A DNA stretch of 64,000 bases, taken from the NCBI GenBank assembly GCA_030698885.1, contig JAUYLN010000038.1, positions 1 through 64,000 on the forward strand, written 5' to 3'. The notes under the pieces are model-generated. The model searched no databases. It was given only the letters and a program-made list of their open reading frames with translations, and was not told where the DNA came from. This document shows, in pieces, positions 8,288 through 15,966 of the stretch; the first letter of the stretch is position 1; each line of letters begins with the position of its first letter. Source of the DNA: a bacterium (lineage in GTDB: Bacteria > Patescibacteriota > Minisyncoccia > 2-02-FULL-40-12 > IGHO2-01-FULL-4-A). The translations under genes were made by a program, and so were the position numbers.

Positions 8288-9592
8288 TTAAACCGAAATT
8301 TTAATTTTGTCTACAATAATATCCATTTGCATAGAATGCGACCCCTTAACCAGCACCACATCCCCTTCCTGTAAAAGTTCTAGAACTTTGGGCCCGGCTT
8401 CTTCTGAAGTGCTGAAACTTAAAATATTTTCTTTAGGCATTTGGTTTCCGGCAGAATCGGCAATAAATTTAGATGCAGAACCTATCGTTACCAAAATATC
8501 ACACCTCTCACCCGCCAAATTTCCGATGGCTCTATGCGCCTGTTCAGTGTATTGGCCAAGTTCTTTCATATCCCCAAGAACTGCTATTTTTCTACCGGCA
8601 TAATCCGGTCTTATTTTTTTCAATGTTTCGCCAAGCGACCTTAATGTTTCGAGCCCGGCATGAACGGCAATCGGAGAAGCATTGTATGTATCATCTACAA
8701 CTAGCGAGTTTTTAACGCCTTCCAGTAAAGTCATCCTGTGTTTCGGCACCGGCATCTTTTCAAGCGCCATTGAAGCTTCTACCAAGTTAACTCCGAAATA
8801 CATTCCCACAGAAATAGCAGCCAAGGCACTATAAATCTGATGAGTGCCTACAGCCCCTCCCAAACGAAATGGGATAAATGTTTTGCCCTGATTGATTTTA
8901 AATGACAACCCGCCGATACTATCACCGCTCTCATCTATAAAATAAGAAATACCCGACGCCCAAAGGTCCGCTCCTTTATTCAATCCAAATGTCATAATGT
9001 CCGCCCCTGTTTTACCGCGCATATCAAGTACGGTCTGGTCATCATAATTTAGAACCGCAAGCCCATCGTGCAAAGGAAGAGACTCTATAAGCCGTGATTT
9101 TTCTTTGGCAACATCTTCGGGTCCTGCATAAAATTCCACATGCACCGGAACATCACCCACCGTGGTTACCACGCCTACTTTGGGATGGACTATATCAACT
9201 AGATAATCAATGTCGCCCGGCTTAGCGGCGGCAAGCTCAAGCACAAGCATCTCCGGATAGCTCGTATCAAATAGCCCGAATGTCCGCCATTTGGCTTTTA
9301 TAATTTCCCGCCAAAAACGAAAAAGTCTCGGCCAGTTTTTTATCCGAAGGTTGGCCGTGGACAATTTTGGGTCAATACCAAGCACAGTCAAAGGCACGCC
9401 AAGTTCATTATTAAAATTCTCTTCGTTCTTCCTGACGTTAAACTTCCGCGACAAAACGGCATGTATAGCTTCCTTAGCCATGGTCTTGCCGGCTGAACCG
9501 GTCACGCCAATAACCACCGGCTTATAACGCCGGATAGTTCGCTTAGCCAGAACCTTTAAAACAAATTGTAAGATTTTTTGAGAATTGGACAC
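8288..9592 (-). CDS. murF: UDP-N-acetylmuramoyl-tripeptide--D-Ala-D-Ala ligase (MurF)
   Basis: Adds D-Ala-D-Ala to the peptidoglycan precursor in the cytoplasm. Mur-ligase hallmarks are present: P-loop GVTGSAGKT (residues 29-37), ENFNNELGVPLTVLG, the central VVDDTYNASPIAV with the substrate-binding Asn, AVLGDMKELG, and VLVKGSHSMQMD near the C-terminus. The protein (434 aa) lacks most of the N-terminal UDP-binding domain of classical MurF: the P-loop comes only about 28 residues in, which suggests a trimmed form. The start is GTG at 9590-9592, beside a word-repeat tract. Confidence 0.93.
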   Translation of the reverse strand: MSNSQKILQFVLKVLAKRTIRRYKPVVIGVTGSAGKTMAKEAIHAVLSRKFNVRKNEENFNNELGVPLTVLGIDPKLSTANLRIKNWPRLFRFWREIIKAKWRTFGLFDTSYPEMLVLELAAAKPGDIDYLVDIVHPKVGVVTTVGDVPVHVEFYAGPEDVAKEKSRLIESLPLHDGLAVLNYDDQTVLDMRGKTGADIMTFGLNKGADLWASGISYFIDESGDSIGGLSFKINQGKTFIPFRLGGAVGTHQIYSALAAISVGMYFGVNLVEASMALEKMPVPKHRMTLLEGVKNSLVVDDTYNASPIAVHAGLETLRSLGETLKKIRPDYAGRKIAVLGDMKELGQYTEQAHRAIGNLAGERCDILVTIGSASKFIADSAGNQMPKENILSFSTSEEAGPKVLELLQEGDVVLVKGSHSMQMDIIVDKIKISV

Positions 9593-9596
9593 AGGA

Positions 9597-9634
9597 ATTA
9601 AGTATTAAGTATAGAGTAGTAAGTATTGAGCATA
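9597..9634. repeat. Left inverted arm of a second small-gene unit
   Basis: ATTAAGTATTAAGTATAGAG-type words next to the murF start. The reverse complement recurs at 10026-10059; GTAGTAAGTATTRAGCA is shared with one mismatch. Confidence 0.75.
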
Positions 9635-9639
9635 ATTCA

Positions 9640-9668
9640 TTGACAGGATAATGTTATTTTATTATAAG
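9640..9668 (+). promoter_or_regulatory. Sigma-70 promoter of the 91-aa gene
   Basis: TTGACA (9640-9645), exactly 17 nt, TATAAG (9663-9668). Near-consensus. It gives a leader of about 30 nt. Confidence 0.75.
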
Positions 9669-9703
9669 TTATTCTAGAACATTGATTTTATTGAAGGATT
9701 CAT

Positions 9704-9979
9704 ATGGCTAAACTTACACAAAAATTATCTGATGAGGTTTTTGCTGGCAGAGTATTAGAATGCATAAAGAAAAAATTCAAATCTGTATTAGATATACCCT
9801 TAGATTTTATTACCCTTTCTAATACATTAGTTGAGGAGAATCTTGATTTTGAACACACTGAGCTAGAAGACGCATTAAATTTTCTAGCTTCAAAAAATCA
9901 GAACAAACTTGCAGTAAGCCGTATTAGATTACCGATTACCGACATAACTAAAATATCCTTCAGACTAACAGTTCTATAA
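9704..9979 (+). CDS. Hypothetical protein (91 aa) in a repeat-bounded unit
   Basis: Not recognised. The ATG at 9704 has AAGGA five nt upstream and a near-consensus promoter. The product starts MAKLTQKLSDEVFAGRVLEC and is mostly helical with an acidic middle (VEENLDFEHTELEDALNFL) and a basic, beta-like end. It could be a small winged-helix-like protein, but no motif proves it. A strong terminator follows. The whole unit lies between inverted word-repeat arms and runs opposite to murF and ftsI. Confidence 0.65.
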   Translation: MAKLTQKLSDEVFAGRVLECIKKKFKSVLDIPLDFITLSNTLVEENLDFEHTELEDALNFLASKNQNKLAVSRIRLPITDITKISFRLTVL

Positions 9980-9982
9980 CCA

Positions 9983-10025
9983 CCCGCCCTTGGCCTGCCT
10001 GCGCAGACAGGCGGGCTTTTTCTTT
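9983..10025 (+). terminator. Rho-independent terminator
   Basis: GCCTG-C-CTGC/GCAG-A-CAGGC stem-loop followed by GGGCTTTTTCTTTT, directly after the 91-aa gene. Confidence 0.85.
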
Positions 10026-10059
10026 TGCTTAATACTTACTACTTACCCCTTAATACTAT
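10026..10059. repeat. Right inverted arm of the second small-gene unit
   Basis: TTAATACTTACTACTTACC words, the complement of the tract at 9597-9634. The stop codon of ftsI (10056-10058) is formed inside this arm. Confidence 0.75.
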
Positions 10060-11807
10060 CTGCGCGTAGGCGGTATCCCCATATAATTTATCAGAAATCT
10101 GGTTATGTCAGCAAAAGTAGGCGTTAAAGTATTTGAGGCAAATCTTTCACCTTTCGGTCTGTCCATCTTAATCAATATTACAAATCTGGGCTTGTACGAG
10201 GGCGCGAAACCGATAAAATTATGAATAAACTCATCGGAATATCCACCGCCTGGATCGGATATCTGGGCCGTACCGGTCTTTCCGGCAACATCATAGCCCG
10301 GAATACGCGCTTTATCAAATCCATTGTCAACTACGTCAGTTAGCATTGATTTTAAGGTAAGGGCCGTCCTGTCTGATATGGGCTGGCCTAAAACTTCCGG
10401 CTCAACCTTGATGCTTGAACCGTCTTCTCTGATTATTTCTTTCGCCACATAGGGCTTTAACAGTTTACCTCCATTAGCAATAGATGAATAGGCATTTACA
10501 AGCTGAATGGGTGTCACAGCAATGCCCTGGCCAAAAGAAGCAGTCATAAAATTTATTTTTCTTCCGCTGAAAAGGTTTGAAATATTTCCGTTAATTTCGC
10601 CGGGCAAGTCTATTCCGCTTTTTTGCCCAAAACCGAAGGCAACAACATAATTTAAAAAGTCATCATTGCCCAGCTTGCTTTGTGCAAAAATAGAACCGGT
10701 ATTCAATGATTTTTCCAAAACCTGACGCATGGTCTGGATGCCATAAGTCCTTTCATCAAAATTCTTTATAACATATCCCGCCTCAACAATCGCGCCGGTA
10801 TCCTCATAAGTAGTATCCGGCTTGATAACGCCTTTATCCAGGGCGCCGGCCATAGTTATAGGCTTAAAGGAAGAACCGGGCTCAAATAATTTTTGGGTTG
10901 CCGGATTAATAAAACTGGCCAATCCAAACTCATCATAATGGTTAGGGTCAAAACTCGGAGATGATGCCAACCCAAGTATTGCGCCCGTATTTGGATCCTC
11001 CACTATTATCAGCCCGGATGGAGACTCCCACTTCAGCAACAATGCATCCAGCTTGGATTCAATGAAAGATTGAATGTTTTTGTCTATAGTCAAAACGACA
11101 TCACTGCTCTCGTGGTCCTTACCGGCATCAGCAGTATTAGAATTTTGCGCGTCTTTGTCGGCTAAAGATTTAAAAAAATCTGATATCTTTGAATAAGTCT
11201 CGTTGCCAAACCAATTCTGTGTTGCATGTTCTCCGCTTAATACATAATCATAAAATGCCTCAACACCGTATTGACCGACTCTACCGAACCCCTCAAAACC
11301 GACAAAACCAAGAGTAGATGCGGCTGAATATTTTTCCGGATAGATACGGTCAATTCCATTTGCGATGCTAATGCCTTTGATATTTAGTTTTCTTATTTTA
11401 TCAGCCTCAACCTCGCTTACTCTATCCGCCAAGACCACATATTTTTCTTTGTTATCGGAAAGTTTAATTAATATTTCTTCTTTTGAAACCCCCAGCACAT
11501 CTGCTATTTTGAGGGATGCCTCATCTGCCGAATCCAGCTGAGAATTATTTGAATATACATAAATGAATTTTTGATTTGTAGCAGCTAAATGCCGGTCGCC
11601 CAAAACATCAGAAAAATATACATTGCCCCTTTCTGAAAGCTGCGATGAGGGATTCTCATATTGAGCTTTTGCTGATTTAACAAAATCAGAATGCTTAACG
11701 AAAGTTAAATAAAAAAGACGGTACGTTATACCGCCGGCCATTGCAAAAATAATAACTATAAAAACGTTTATTCTCCAATTATTTGAGCCTGTGCTTTTCA
11801 GTTTCAT
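10056..11807 (-). CDS. ftsI: Peptidoglycan D,D-transpeptidase FtsI (PBP3-like)
   Basis: A septal cell-wall cross-linking enzyme of about 583 aa. One N-terminal membrane anchor (INVFIVIIFAMAGGITY) is followed by the PBP dimerisation domain and the transpeptidase domain with all three motifs: SxxK in PGSSFKPITMAG (about residue 312), SxN in KSLNTGS (about 370) and KTG in GKTGTAQ (about 510). The start is taken at ATG 11805-11807 (MKLKSTGSNN); the longer ORF would begin inside a perfect hairpin at 11861-11915. It follows ftsL in the mraZ-rsmH-ftsL-ftsI order. Confidence 0.95.
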   Translation of the reverse strand: MKLKSTGSNNWRINVFIVIIFAMAGGITYRLFYLTFVKHSDFVKSAKAQYENPSSQLSERGNVYFSDVLGDRHLAATNQKFIYVYSNNSQLDSADEASLKIADVLGVSKEEILIKLSDNKEKYVVLADRVSEVEADKIRKLNIKGISIANGIDRIYPEKYSAASTLGFVGFEGFGRVGQYGVEAFYDYVLSGEHATQNWFGNETYSKISDFFKSLADKDAQNSNTADAGKDHESSDVVLTIDKNIQSFIESKLDALLLKWESPSGLIIVEDPNTGAILGLASSPSFDPNHYDEFGLASFINPATQKLFEPGSSFKPITMAGALDKGVIKPDTTYEDTGAIVEAGYVIKNFDERTYGIQTMRQVLEKSLNTGSIFAQSKLGNDDFLNYVVAFGFGQKSGIDLPGEINGNISNLFSGRKINFMTASFGQGIAVTPIQLVNAYSSIANGGKLLKPYVAKEIIREDGSSIKVEPEVLGQPISDRTALTLKSMLTDVVDNGFDKARIPGYDVAGKTGTAQISDPGGGYSDEFIHNFIGFAPSYKPRFVILIKMDRPKGERFASNTLTPTFADITRFLINYMGIPPTRR

Positions 11808-11860
11808 TTCTATCCATAATACAATGTAGTTACCAAGATATAAAGAGCCTAGACAGCCAT

Positions 11861-11915
11861 GCATAAAATTACAGTAGACCCCAGTTGAGGACTTCTGGGG
11901 GCTGTAATTTTATGC
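11861..11915. repeat. Perfect inverted repeat between ftsL and ftsI
   Basis: 14-bp arms (GCATAAAATTACAG and its complement) enclose a second stem CCCCAG/CTGGGG with loop TTGAGGACTT. It begins 5 bp after the ftsL stop and has no T-run, so it is not a standard terminator. Confidence 0.8.
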
Positions 11916-11919
11916 TTAG

Positions 11920-12294
11920 CTACCTGCCCAGGGCTCCTATAGCTACGCTTGAGTCCGTATATACCACATCATGCTCAAGAGAATGAACAAAACCGGCATA
12001 ATGGGCAAATGAATTTATCTCATCAACAGTAACATCCCGGCTCACTCCTTGGCCCAAAGAAACAACCTTCGCGCTTGCCTCGTTGAACTGAGCCTTTAAT
12101 CTGTCTATTTTATATCCTTGAGATACTACATGGTTTGAAACGAACACATAAGCAACCAGAGTCATGGCAAGCAAAATAGAAACGCCTATATTTATGGCAA
12201 GAAATTTTTTATCATACATAAGCAAAGCTTCTGTACGCTGAAGTGAAAATAAACTTTGCTTGTTGGCTATTGATAATTGTCTGTAATAATTCAT
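11920..12294 (-). CDS. ftsL: FtsL-like cell division protein
   Basis: A 124-aa protein called by position between rsmH and ftsI and by shape: a short cytoplasmic N-terminus, one membrane helix (FLAINIGVSILLAMTLVAYV, about residues 31-50) and a coiled-coil-prone stretch (YKIDRLKAQFNEASAKV). FtsL sequences diverge widely, so family assignment rests on context. The C-terminal 40 residues are not obviously coiled coil. No Shine-Dalgarno is seen at the ATG; an internal Met at residue 26 is another possible start. Confidence 0.7.
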   Translation of the reverse strand: MNYYRQLSIANKQSLFSLQRTEALLMYDKKFLAINIGVSILLAMTLVAYVFVSNHVVSQGYKIDRLKAQFNEASAKVVSLGQGVSRDVTVDEINSFAHYAGFVHSLEHDVVYTDSSVAIGALGR

Positions 12295-12303
12295 CTGGGA
12301 AAT

Positions 12304-12335
12304 TTTGTTAGAATGTTTATATGTTTATATGCTTA
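12304..12335. repeat. Word-repeat tract (ATGTTTATATG words)
   Basis: Imperfect tandem copies of ATGTTTATATGCTTAAATG-like words. They fill the gap between the ftsL start and the rsmH stop. Same family as 5308-5349 and 19346-19429. Confidence 0.65.
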
Positions 12336-13238
12336 AATGAGTTCTGCTACTCTTAATTTTGCGCTTCTGGAACGCGGATTATTTATTATTTCTTCACGGC
12401 CCGGCACAATAGGTTTTTTGGTAAGTATTTCCCATTTTCCGTCTTTTTTACCGTCTCTCAGGAAATTTTTAACTATCCTGTCTTCAAGTGAGTGAAAAGA
12501 TATGACTGCCAGCCTGCCTCCTTTTTTTAATACTTGTTCTGACTGCTTAAGTGCTGACTTTAAATTTTCAAGTTCATTATTTGTCTCAACCCTTAACGCC
12601 TGAAATATTTTGGTAGCAAAGTGTATTCTACGATGCTGATACCAACCGGGAACCGTATTTCTTATTATTTCTACCAGTTCAAATGTGGTTTTTATCGTTT
12701 TGTTTTTTCTGGACCTTATTATCGCTTCGGCTATCGGTCCGGCAAATCTCTCTTCCCCGTATTCTTTGAATATTCTGGTTAAATCTTCCGCGCTATATTC
12801 ATTTACAATCCCCTCCGCCGTCTTGTTTGTGTTTTGTAAATTGTGATTTGGGATTTCTAAATATGAACTAATGTTCATATTTAGAGGTTCATCTTTCTGA
12901 AAACTGAAACCTTTCCCGCTTCCCTCAAAATGCCAGCTTGATATACCAAGATCAAACAATATTCCATTAGCATTATTGAAATCATTTTCTTGAGCTATTT
13001 TTTCTAAATTTATGAAATTATCGTTTATTAAAATTAAATTATCTTTTTTACTCTCTACTGCTTTTTTATAAAGCTCTTCGGTTGCCTCAATACCTAGAAT
13101 CCTTCCACCCGTTCCAACTTTCCCGGCCATTGCCAGACTATGTCCGCCAAATCCAAACGTCGCATCAATTATCTTGTCACCGGGCTTAGGGTCTAAATAT
13201 TCAAGAACTTCATTTAATAAAACGGGGGTGTGCAGCAA
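12333..13238 (-). CDS. rsmH: 16S rRNA (cytosine-1402-N4)-methyltransferase RsmH
   Basis: A SAM-dependent methyltransferase of 301 aa. Conserved blocks are HTPVLLNEVLEYL, IIDATFGFGGHS (SAM motif I), ILFDLGISSWHFE, KGFSFQKDEPLNMN, GEERFAGPIAEAI, FQALRVETN and AVISFHSLEDRIVK. The start is TTG at 13236-13238: an in-frame UGA lies two codons upstream, and the family begins at this point; AGGA is 9 nt before it. After PLNMN there are about 10 extra residues compared with E. coli and B. subtilis RsmH (SSYLEIPNHNLQNTN). They are encoded by a palindrome plus an ACAAATCACAA-type repeat, so they look like an in-frame insertion. Confidence 0.95.
   Translation of the reverse strand: MLHTPVLLNEVLEYLDPKPGDKIIDATFGFGGHSLAMAGKVGTGGRILGIEATEELYKKAVESKKDNLILINDNFINLEKIAQENDFNNANGILFDLGISSWHFEGSGKGFSFQKDEPLNMNISSYLEIPNHNLQNTNKTAEGIVNEYSAEDLTRIFKEYGEERFAGPIAEAIIRSRKNKTIKTTFELVEIIRNTVPGWYQHRRIHFATKIFQALRVETNNELENLKSALKQSEQVLKKGGRLAVISFHSLEDRIVKNFLRDGKKDGKWEILTKKPIVPGREEIINNPRSRSAKLRVAELI
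12821..12884. repeat. Repeat inserted in frame within rsmH
   Basis: On the minus strand a 12-bp palindrome (CTAAATATGAAC-ATTA-GTTCATATTTAG, 12857-12884) is followed by AAATCACAATTTACAAAACA, which resembles the repeat inside the O-antigen ligase gene at 20344-20404. Confidence 0.6.
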
Positions 13239-13240
13239 CT

Positions 13241-13346
13241 TTCAAATTCCTAATTGACCTAATTGCTCTAATTGACCTAATGAAATCCCAGTTACAAATT
13301 TAGTTGTTTAGAATAATTAGGTTAATTAGAATAATTAGAATAATTT
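13241..13346. repeat. Palindromic word-repeat tract (CCTAATTGA words)
   Basis: Three copies of CTAATTGACCTAATT-like words on the left and their complements (AATTAGGTTAATTAGAATAA) on the right, around a central AGTTACAAATTTAGTTG. It fills the whole gap from the rsmH start to the mraZ stop. Confidence 0.75.
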
Positions 13347-13781
13347 TTATACGACTCCCAGCTCTCCCAATTTCTCGGCTATTTGGTCACTATTTTTTTC
13401 AAGCTTATCTTTATAACTCTGCCAGCGCTTCTCATCCCAAATTTCCAATCTGTTGAATAGTCCTGCTACTATGGCTTTCTTATCAAGCATGGCGTAGTCT
13501 CTTAAATAATCAGGAATTAAAACTCTGCCCAACTGGTCAACCTCCACCTCAACCGCACCCGACAAAAGCAATCTTACAAATCCTCTTGTGTCTCCCTGTC
13601 CGAAAGGCAGTTTGCCTAATTTCTCCGCCAATTGCTCCCACTCCTTCATCGGAAATAAGAATAAACAATTATCAAGGCCTCTGGTCAAAACAGATTTGGC
13701 GCCAATCTCACGGCGTAATTTTGCCGGTATGGATATTCTTTTTTTGGGATCAATTGTGTGTTTATATTCACCGATTAACAA
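13347..13781 (-). CDS. mraZ: Transcriptional regulator MraZ
   Basis: A 144-aa protein with two AbrB-like MraZ/SpoVT repeats: IGEYKHTIDPKKRISIPAKL near the N-terminus and VEVEVDQLGRVLIPDYLR near residue 80. The family represses the division/cell-wall cluster from sites in its own promoter. The start is TTG at 13779-13781, giving LIGEYKHTID in the family's usual register. A long imperfect palindrome (13790-13915) begins 8 bp upstream of this start and takes up the place where a Shine-Dalgarno would be expected. Confidence 0.95.
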   Translation of the reverse strand: MLIGEYKHTIDPKKRISIPAKLRREIGAKSVLTRGLDNCLFLFPMKEWEQLAEKLGKLPFGQGDTRGFVRLLLSGAVEVEVDQLGRVLIPDYLRDYAMLDKKAIVAGLFNRLEIWDEKRWQSYKDKLEKNSDQIAEKLGELGVV

Positions 13782-13789
13782 AGATAAAC

Positions 13790-13915
13790 TCTAAATCCTA
13801 AGTCCTAAATCCTAAATAAATCCCAATGATCCAAATATCAAATTCAAAACGTTTGAAATTTAAAACTTGGAATTTTGATATTGTTTAGGGTTTAGAGCTT
13901 AGAACTTAGGATTTG
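13790..13915. repeat. 125-bp imperfect palindrome (CTAAATCCTAA words), copy 1
   Basis: Left arm of CTAAATCCTAAGTCCTAAAT-type words and right arm of the complementary words, meeting around AAAACGTTTG. The segment 13872-13897 matches the reverse complement of 16891-16916 at 25 of 26 positions, so this is a dispersed family. Confidence 0.85.
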
Positions 13916-14049
13916 CTGTTGCCGAGTTATCCCCAGCAACAGAGGAGTTATTAACACTTTCATCCACAATTTTACACTTCATTATCATTATAAGCCACTA
14001 GCCTACCACAATGCAACACTTAAAAAGTGCATAAGTTTCATGCCCTAAA

Positions 14050-14078
14050 AATCAAAAAATCGGCCCTTTCAGCCGATT
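14050..14078 (-). terminator. Rho-independent terminator-like hairpin
   Basis: Minus strand AATCGGC-TGAAAG-GCCGATT followed by TTTTGATTTTT. It stands upstream of mraZ and antisense to the leader of the DUF1653 gene. Confidence 0.7.
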
Positions 14079-14127
14079 AAATTAGCTAATCTCTAAAGTT
14101 ATCCACAAATAGCATAAAGAGAAAGGA

Positions 14128-14133
14128 TATACT
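14128..14133 (+). promoter_or_regulatory. Candidate -10 box for a leaderless mRNA
   Basis: TATACT ends 7 nt before the ATG at 14141, so transcription would start at or next to the start codon. No good -35 is seen. Confidence 0.4.
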
Positions 14134-14140
14134 TTAAACA

Positions 14141-14395
14141 ATGAGAGTTAAAAAATCACTGATATTACCTAACGAGGTCTACAAACATTACAAAGGCGGA
14201 CTATACACCGTTTTAATGTTGGCCGATGAATCAACGAATAAGCTTGTCGGCCGAAAAGTAGTTGTTTATATCTCACATACTTACGGCAAAATAAAGGTCC
14301 GCGACCTAAACGAGTTCAATCAAAAAATAAAATGGCCCGATGGAAAGGTCCGGCCGAGATTCATTTTAAGGAAGGATCATGAGCCATCAAAATAA
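14141..14395 (+). CDS. DUF1653-family small protein
   Basis: An 84-aa protein that fits the DUF1653 family: EVYKHYKGGLYTVLMLADES followed by VVVYISHTYGKIKVRDLNEF. It is a small beta-rich domain found across bacteria, often alone or beside nucleotide-handling enzymes; its biochemical role is not established. The N-terminus is basic. A possible -10 box 7 nt from the ATG suggests a leaderless transcript. It runs opposite to mraZ and ends in a bidirectional terminator shared with the transketolase gene. Confidence 0.75.
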   Translation: MRVKKSLILPNEVYKHYKGGLYTVLMLADESTNKLVGRKVVVYISHTYGKIKVRDLNEFNQKIKWPDGKVRPRFILRKDHEPSK

Positions 14396-14420
14396 CCCCG
14401 CCTTGGCGGGGTTATTTTTT
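14391..14420. terminator. Bidirectional terminator
   Basis: A 12-bp stem (AATAACCCCGCC and its complement) with a TT loop and T-run. It lies between the convergent DUF1653 and transketolase C-terminal genes. Confidence 0.9.
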
Positions 14421-15401
14421 GCGTTTCATAACTTTTTTAACTGCCTCTTTGATTGAGCCAACGCCCATCCCAAAAGCCTCCAGCAACTCATCCGGCTCGC
14501 CGGACTCGCCAAATCTGTCATGAACACCTATAAACTCCTGCGGTACAGGATGATTTTGAGCTAATGTCTCCGCTACAGCCGAGCCGAGACCACCAACAAT
14601 TTGATGCTCCTCTACACTGACTACAGCGCCCGTCTTTTTAGCTGATTCTGTAATTGTCTCAACATCAAAAGGTTTTAAGCTTGGAGAATTTATAACCGTA
14701 GCTTCAATTCCTTCTTTTGATAATTCCTCTGCCGCAAGCAATGCATTATAAACCAACATCCCGGCGCTGATTATTGTCGCATCCTTACCTTGCCTGAATA
14801 CTTGGGCTTTGCCAACTTCAAACGGAGTATCTTCTGTTGTGACTATGGCTGACTTCTCCCTCCCAAATCTTATATAAACCGGGCCGGGTAATTGAGCCGC
14901 CGCAAGCGTCGCTTTTTTAGCTTCAACTGCATCACAAGGTACAAGCACGGTCATGTTAGGTAGCATACGCATTAAACCGGCATCCTCCAGCGCCTGATGT
15001 GTTGCCCCGTCCGGTCCTACAGAAATACCGGCATGGGCTCCGGCGATTTTCACCGGAACATTATTTATGCAAATAGTAGTTCTTATCTGTTCATTGTTTC
15101 TTCCGGGCGAAAAAGCGGCATAAGAAGATATAAAAGGAATTTTTCCGTAATTGGCGAGCCCCGAAGCTACTGTCGCCATATTCTGCTCCGCCACACCAAG
15201 CTGAATATATCTTTCCGGAAACTTATCTTTGAACCACTGCGAACGCGTTGACTCTGATAAATCTGCGCAAAGCACCACTATCCTCTCGTCTTTCTCCCCT
15301 GCCTCAACCAAACCCTTCCCGAATCCGTCGCGGGTCGGAAGAAATTCCATTCTATCTTTATCAAATAAATTTTCTACTAATTTTGCTTTTGGATTTATCA
15401 T
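14412..15401 (-). CDS. Transketolase, C-terminal subunit
   Basis: A 329-aa protein holding the pyrimidine-binding and C-terminal domains of transketolase (or a transketolase-like TPP enzyme): LGVAEQNMATVASGLA with the TPP-activating Glu, FISSYAAFSPGRNNEQIRTT, AHAGISVGPDGATHQALED and VYIRFGREK. It needs the TPP/Mg-binding half encoded at 16998-17882. The two halves are normally adjacent, but here four other coding or remnant segments lie between them. Role: non-oxidative pentose phosphate shuttle linking to glyceraldehyde-3-phosphate. Confidence 0.93.
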   Translation of the reverse strand: MINPKAKLVENLFDKDRMEFLPTRDGFGKGLVEAGEKDERIVVLCADLSESTRSQWFKDKFPERYIQLGVAEQNMATVASGLANYGKIPFISSYAAFSPGRNNEQIRTTICINNVPVKIAGAHAGISVGPDGATHQALEDAGLMRMLPNMTVLVPCDAVEAKKATLAAAQLPGPVYIRFGREKSAIVTTEDTPFEVGKAQVFRQGKDATIISAGMLVYNALLAAEELSKEGIEATVINSPSLKPFDVETITESAKKTGAVVSVEEHQIVGGLGSAVAETLAQNHPVPQEFIGVHDRFGESGEPDELLEAFGMGVGSIKEAVKKVMKRKK

Positions 15402-15431
15402 AATGCAATTAATAATAAGTTTATAATTATA

Positions 15432-15806
15432 TCAGTGTTTTGACAAAAAGGCTTTAGTTATAAAATAGGCTAGAAATGGATAGGCCAATTGAGCATAGCT
15501 TAATTTACCAAATAAAATACTAAGTACAAAAAAGGCAAAAAATACGATAAATACACGCTTGCTTATGGCTCCGGCTTCTGGGCTTTGTATTGTTTTTAAT
15601 ATCTTAACTAAAACAGTTGCTGCAAATATTGATATCGAAAAGAGGATTATAGCAATAACAAATTCAAGCAAGGCACCTCGCCCAATATCCGAAAATAATA
15701 ATGCAGAAATAAAAAATAGGGGCACCGCAAAAACTAAATCAAATACAATTATTAGAAAAACCTTTAATCCAATCTTATTATTCTGTTGAGTTAGCTCTTG
15801 CCCCAT
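15432..15806 (-). CDS. Small integral membrane protein (124 aa)
   Basis: Not recognised. A polar N-terminus is followed by four probable membrane helices: residues 15-37 (VFLIIVFDLVFAVPLFFISA), 46-70, 84-103 and 106-120. No charged motif or signal peptide is apparent. It follows the phosphoribosyltransferase-tail remnant and precedes the transketolase C-terminal gene by 30 bp, so it could be co-transcribed with it. Confidence 0.6.
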   Translation of the reverse strand: MGQELTQQNNKIGLKVFLIIVFDLVFAVPLFFISALLFSDIGRGALLEFVIAIILFSISIFAATVLVKILKTIQSPEAGAISKRVFIVFFAFFVLSILFGKLSYAQLAYPFLAYFITKAFLSKH

Positions 15807-15885
15807 TAATTTTATTATTCTTTAAAATTTATAAATTAAAATTGTAATTTTGAATAGCTCCCATCTTAATTTGACTTGAAAGTAC

Positions 15886-15966
15886 TCACAAGTCTTTCGC
15901 AGTACCATCATATCGCGAGCTATGACTGGTCTCCCAGGGAAATACTACCCAGCCATTCTTTAATCT
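15886..15966 (-). pseudogene. Remnant of the 3' end of a phosphoribosyltransferase gene
   Basis: The minus strand reads RLKNGWVVFPWETSHSSRYD, then GTAKDL and a stop. The intact enzyme at 16492-16875 ends RLKDGWVVFPWETEQSSKYD, then KTI. The remnant has no start, overlaps the stop of the membrane gene at 15960-16454 in another frame, and is more diverged at the nucleotide level than a fresh copy would be. Confidence 0.8.

Larger units (their letters stand above)
13916..14140. promoter_or_regulatory. Spacer upstream of mraZ with DnaA-box-like sites
   Basis: There is no ORF. It contains CTGTTGC/GCAACAG arms (13916-13942) around TTATCCCC, a TCATCCACA at about 13962, and a perfect TTATCCACA near 14099. 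Such sites are DnaA-box-like. Without an AT-rich unwinding region or dnaA nearby, an origin cannot be claimed. Confidence 0.35.

Noticed and set aside
13916-14140. Chromosomal origin from DnaA-box-like sites
   Set aside because: Only one perfect box and two weak ones, no dnaA/dnaN, and no clear unwinding region.
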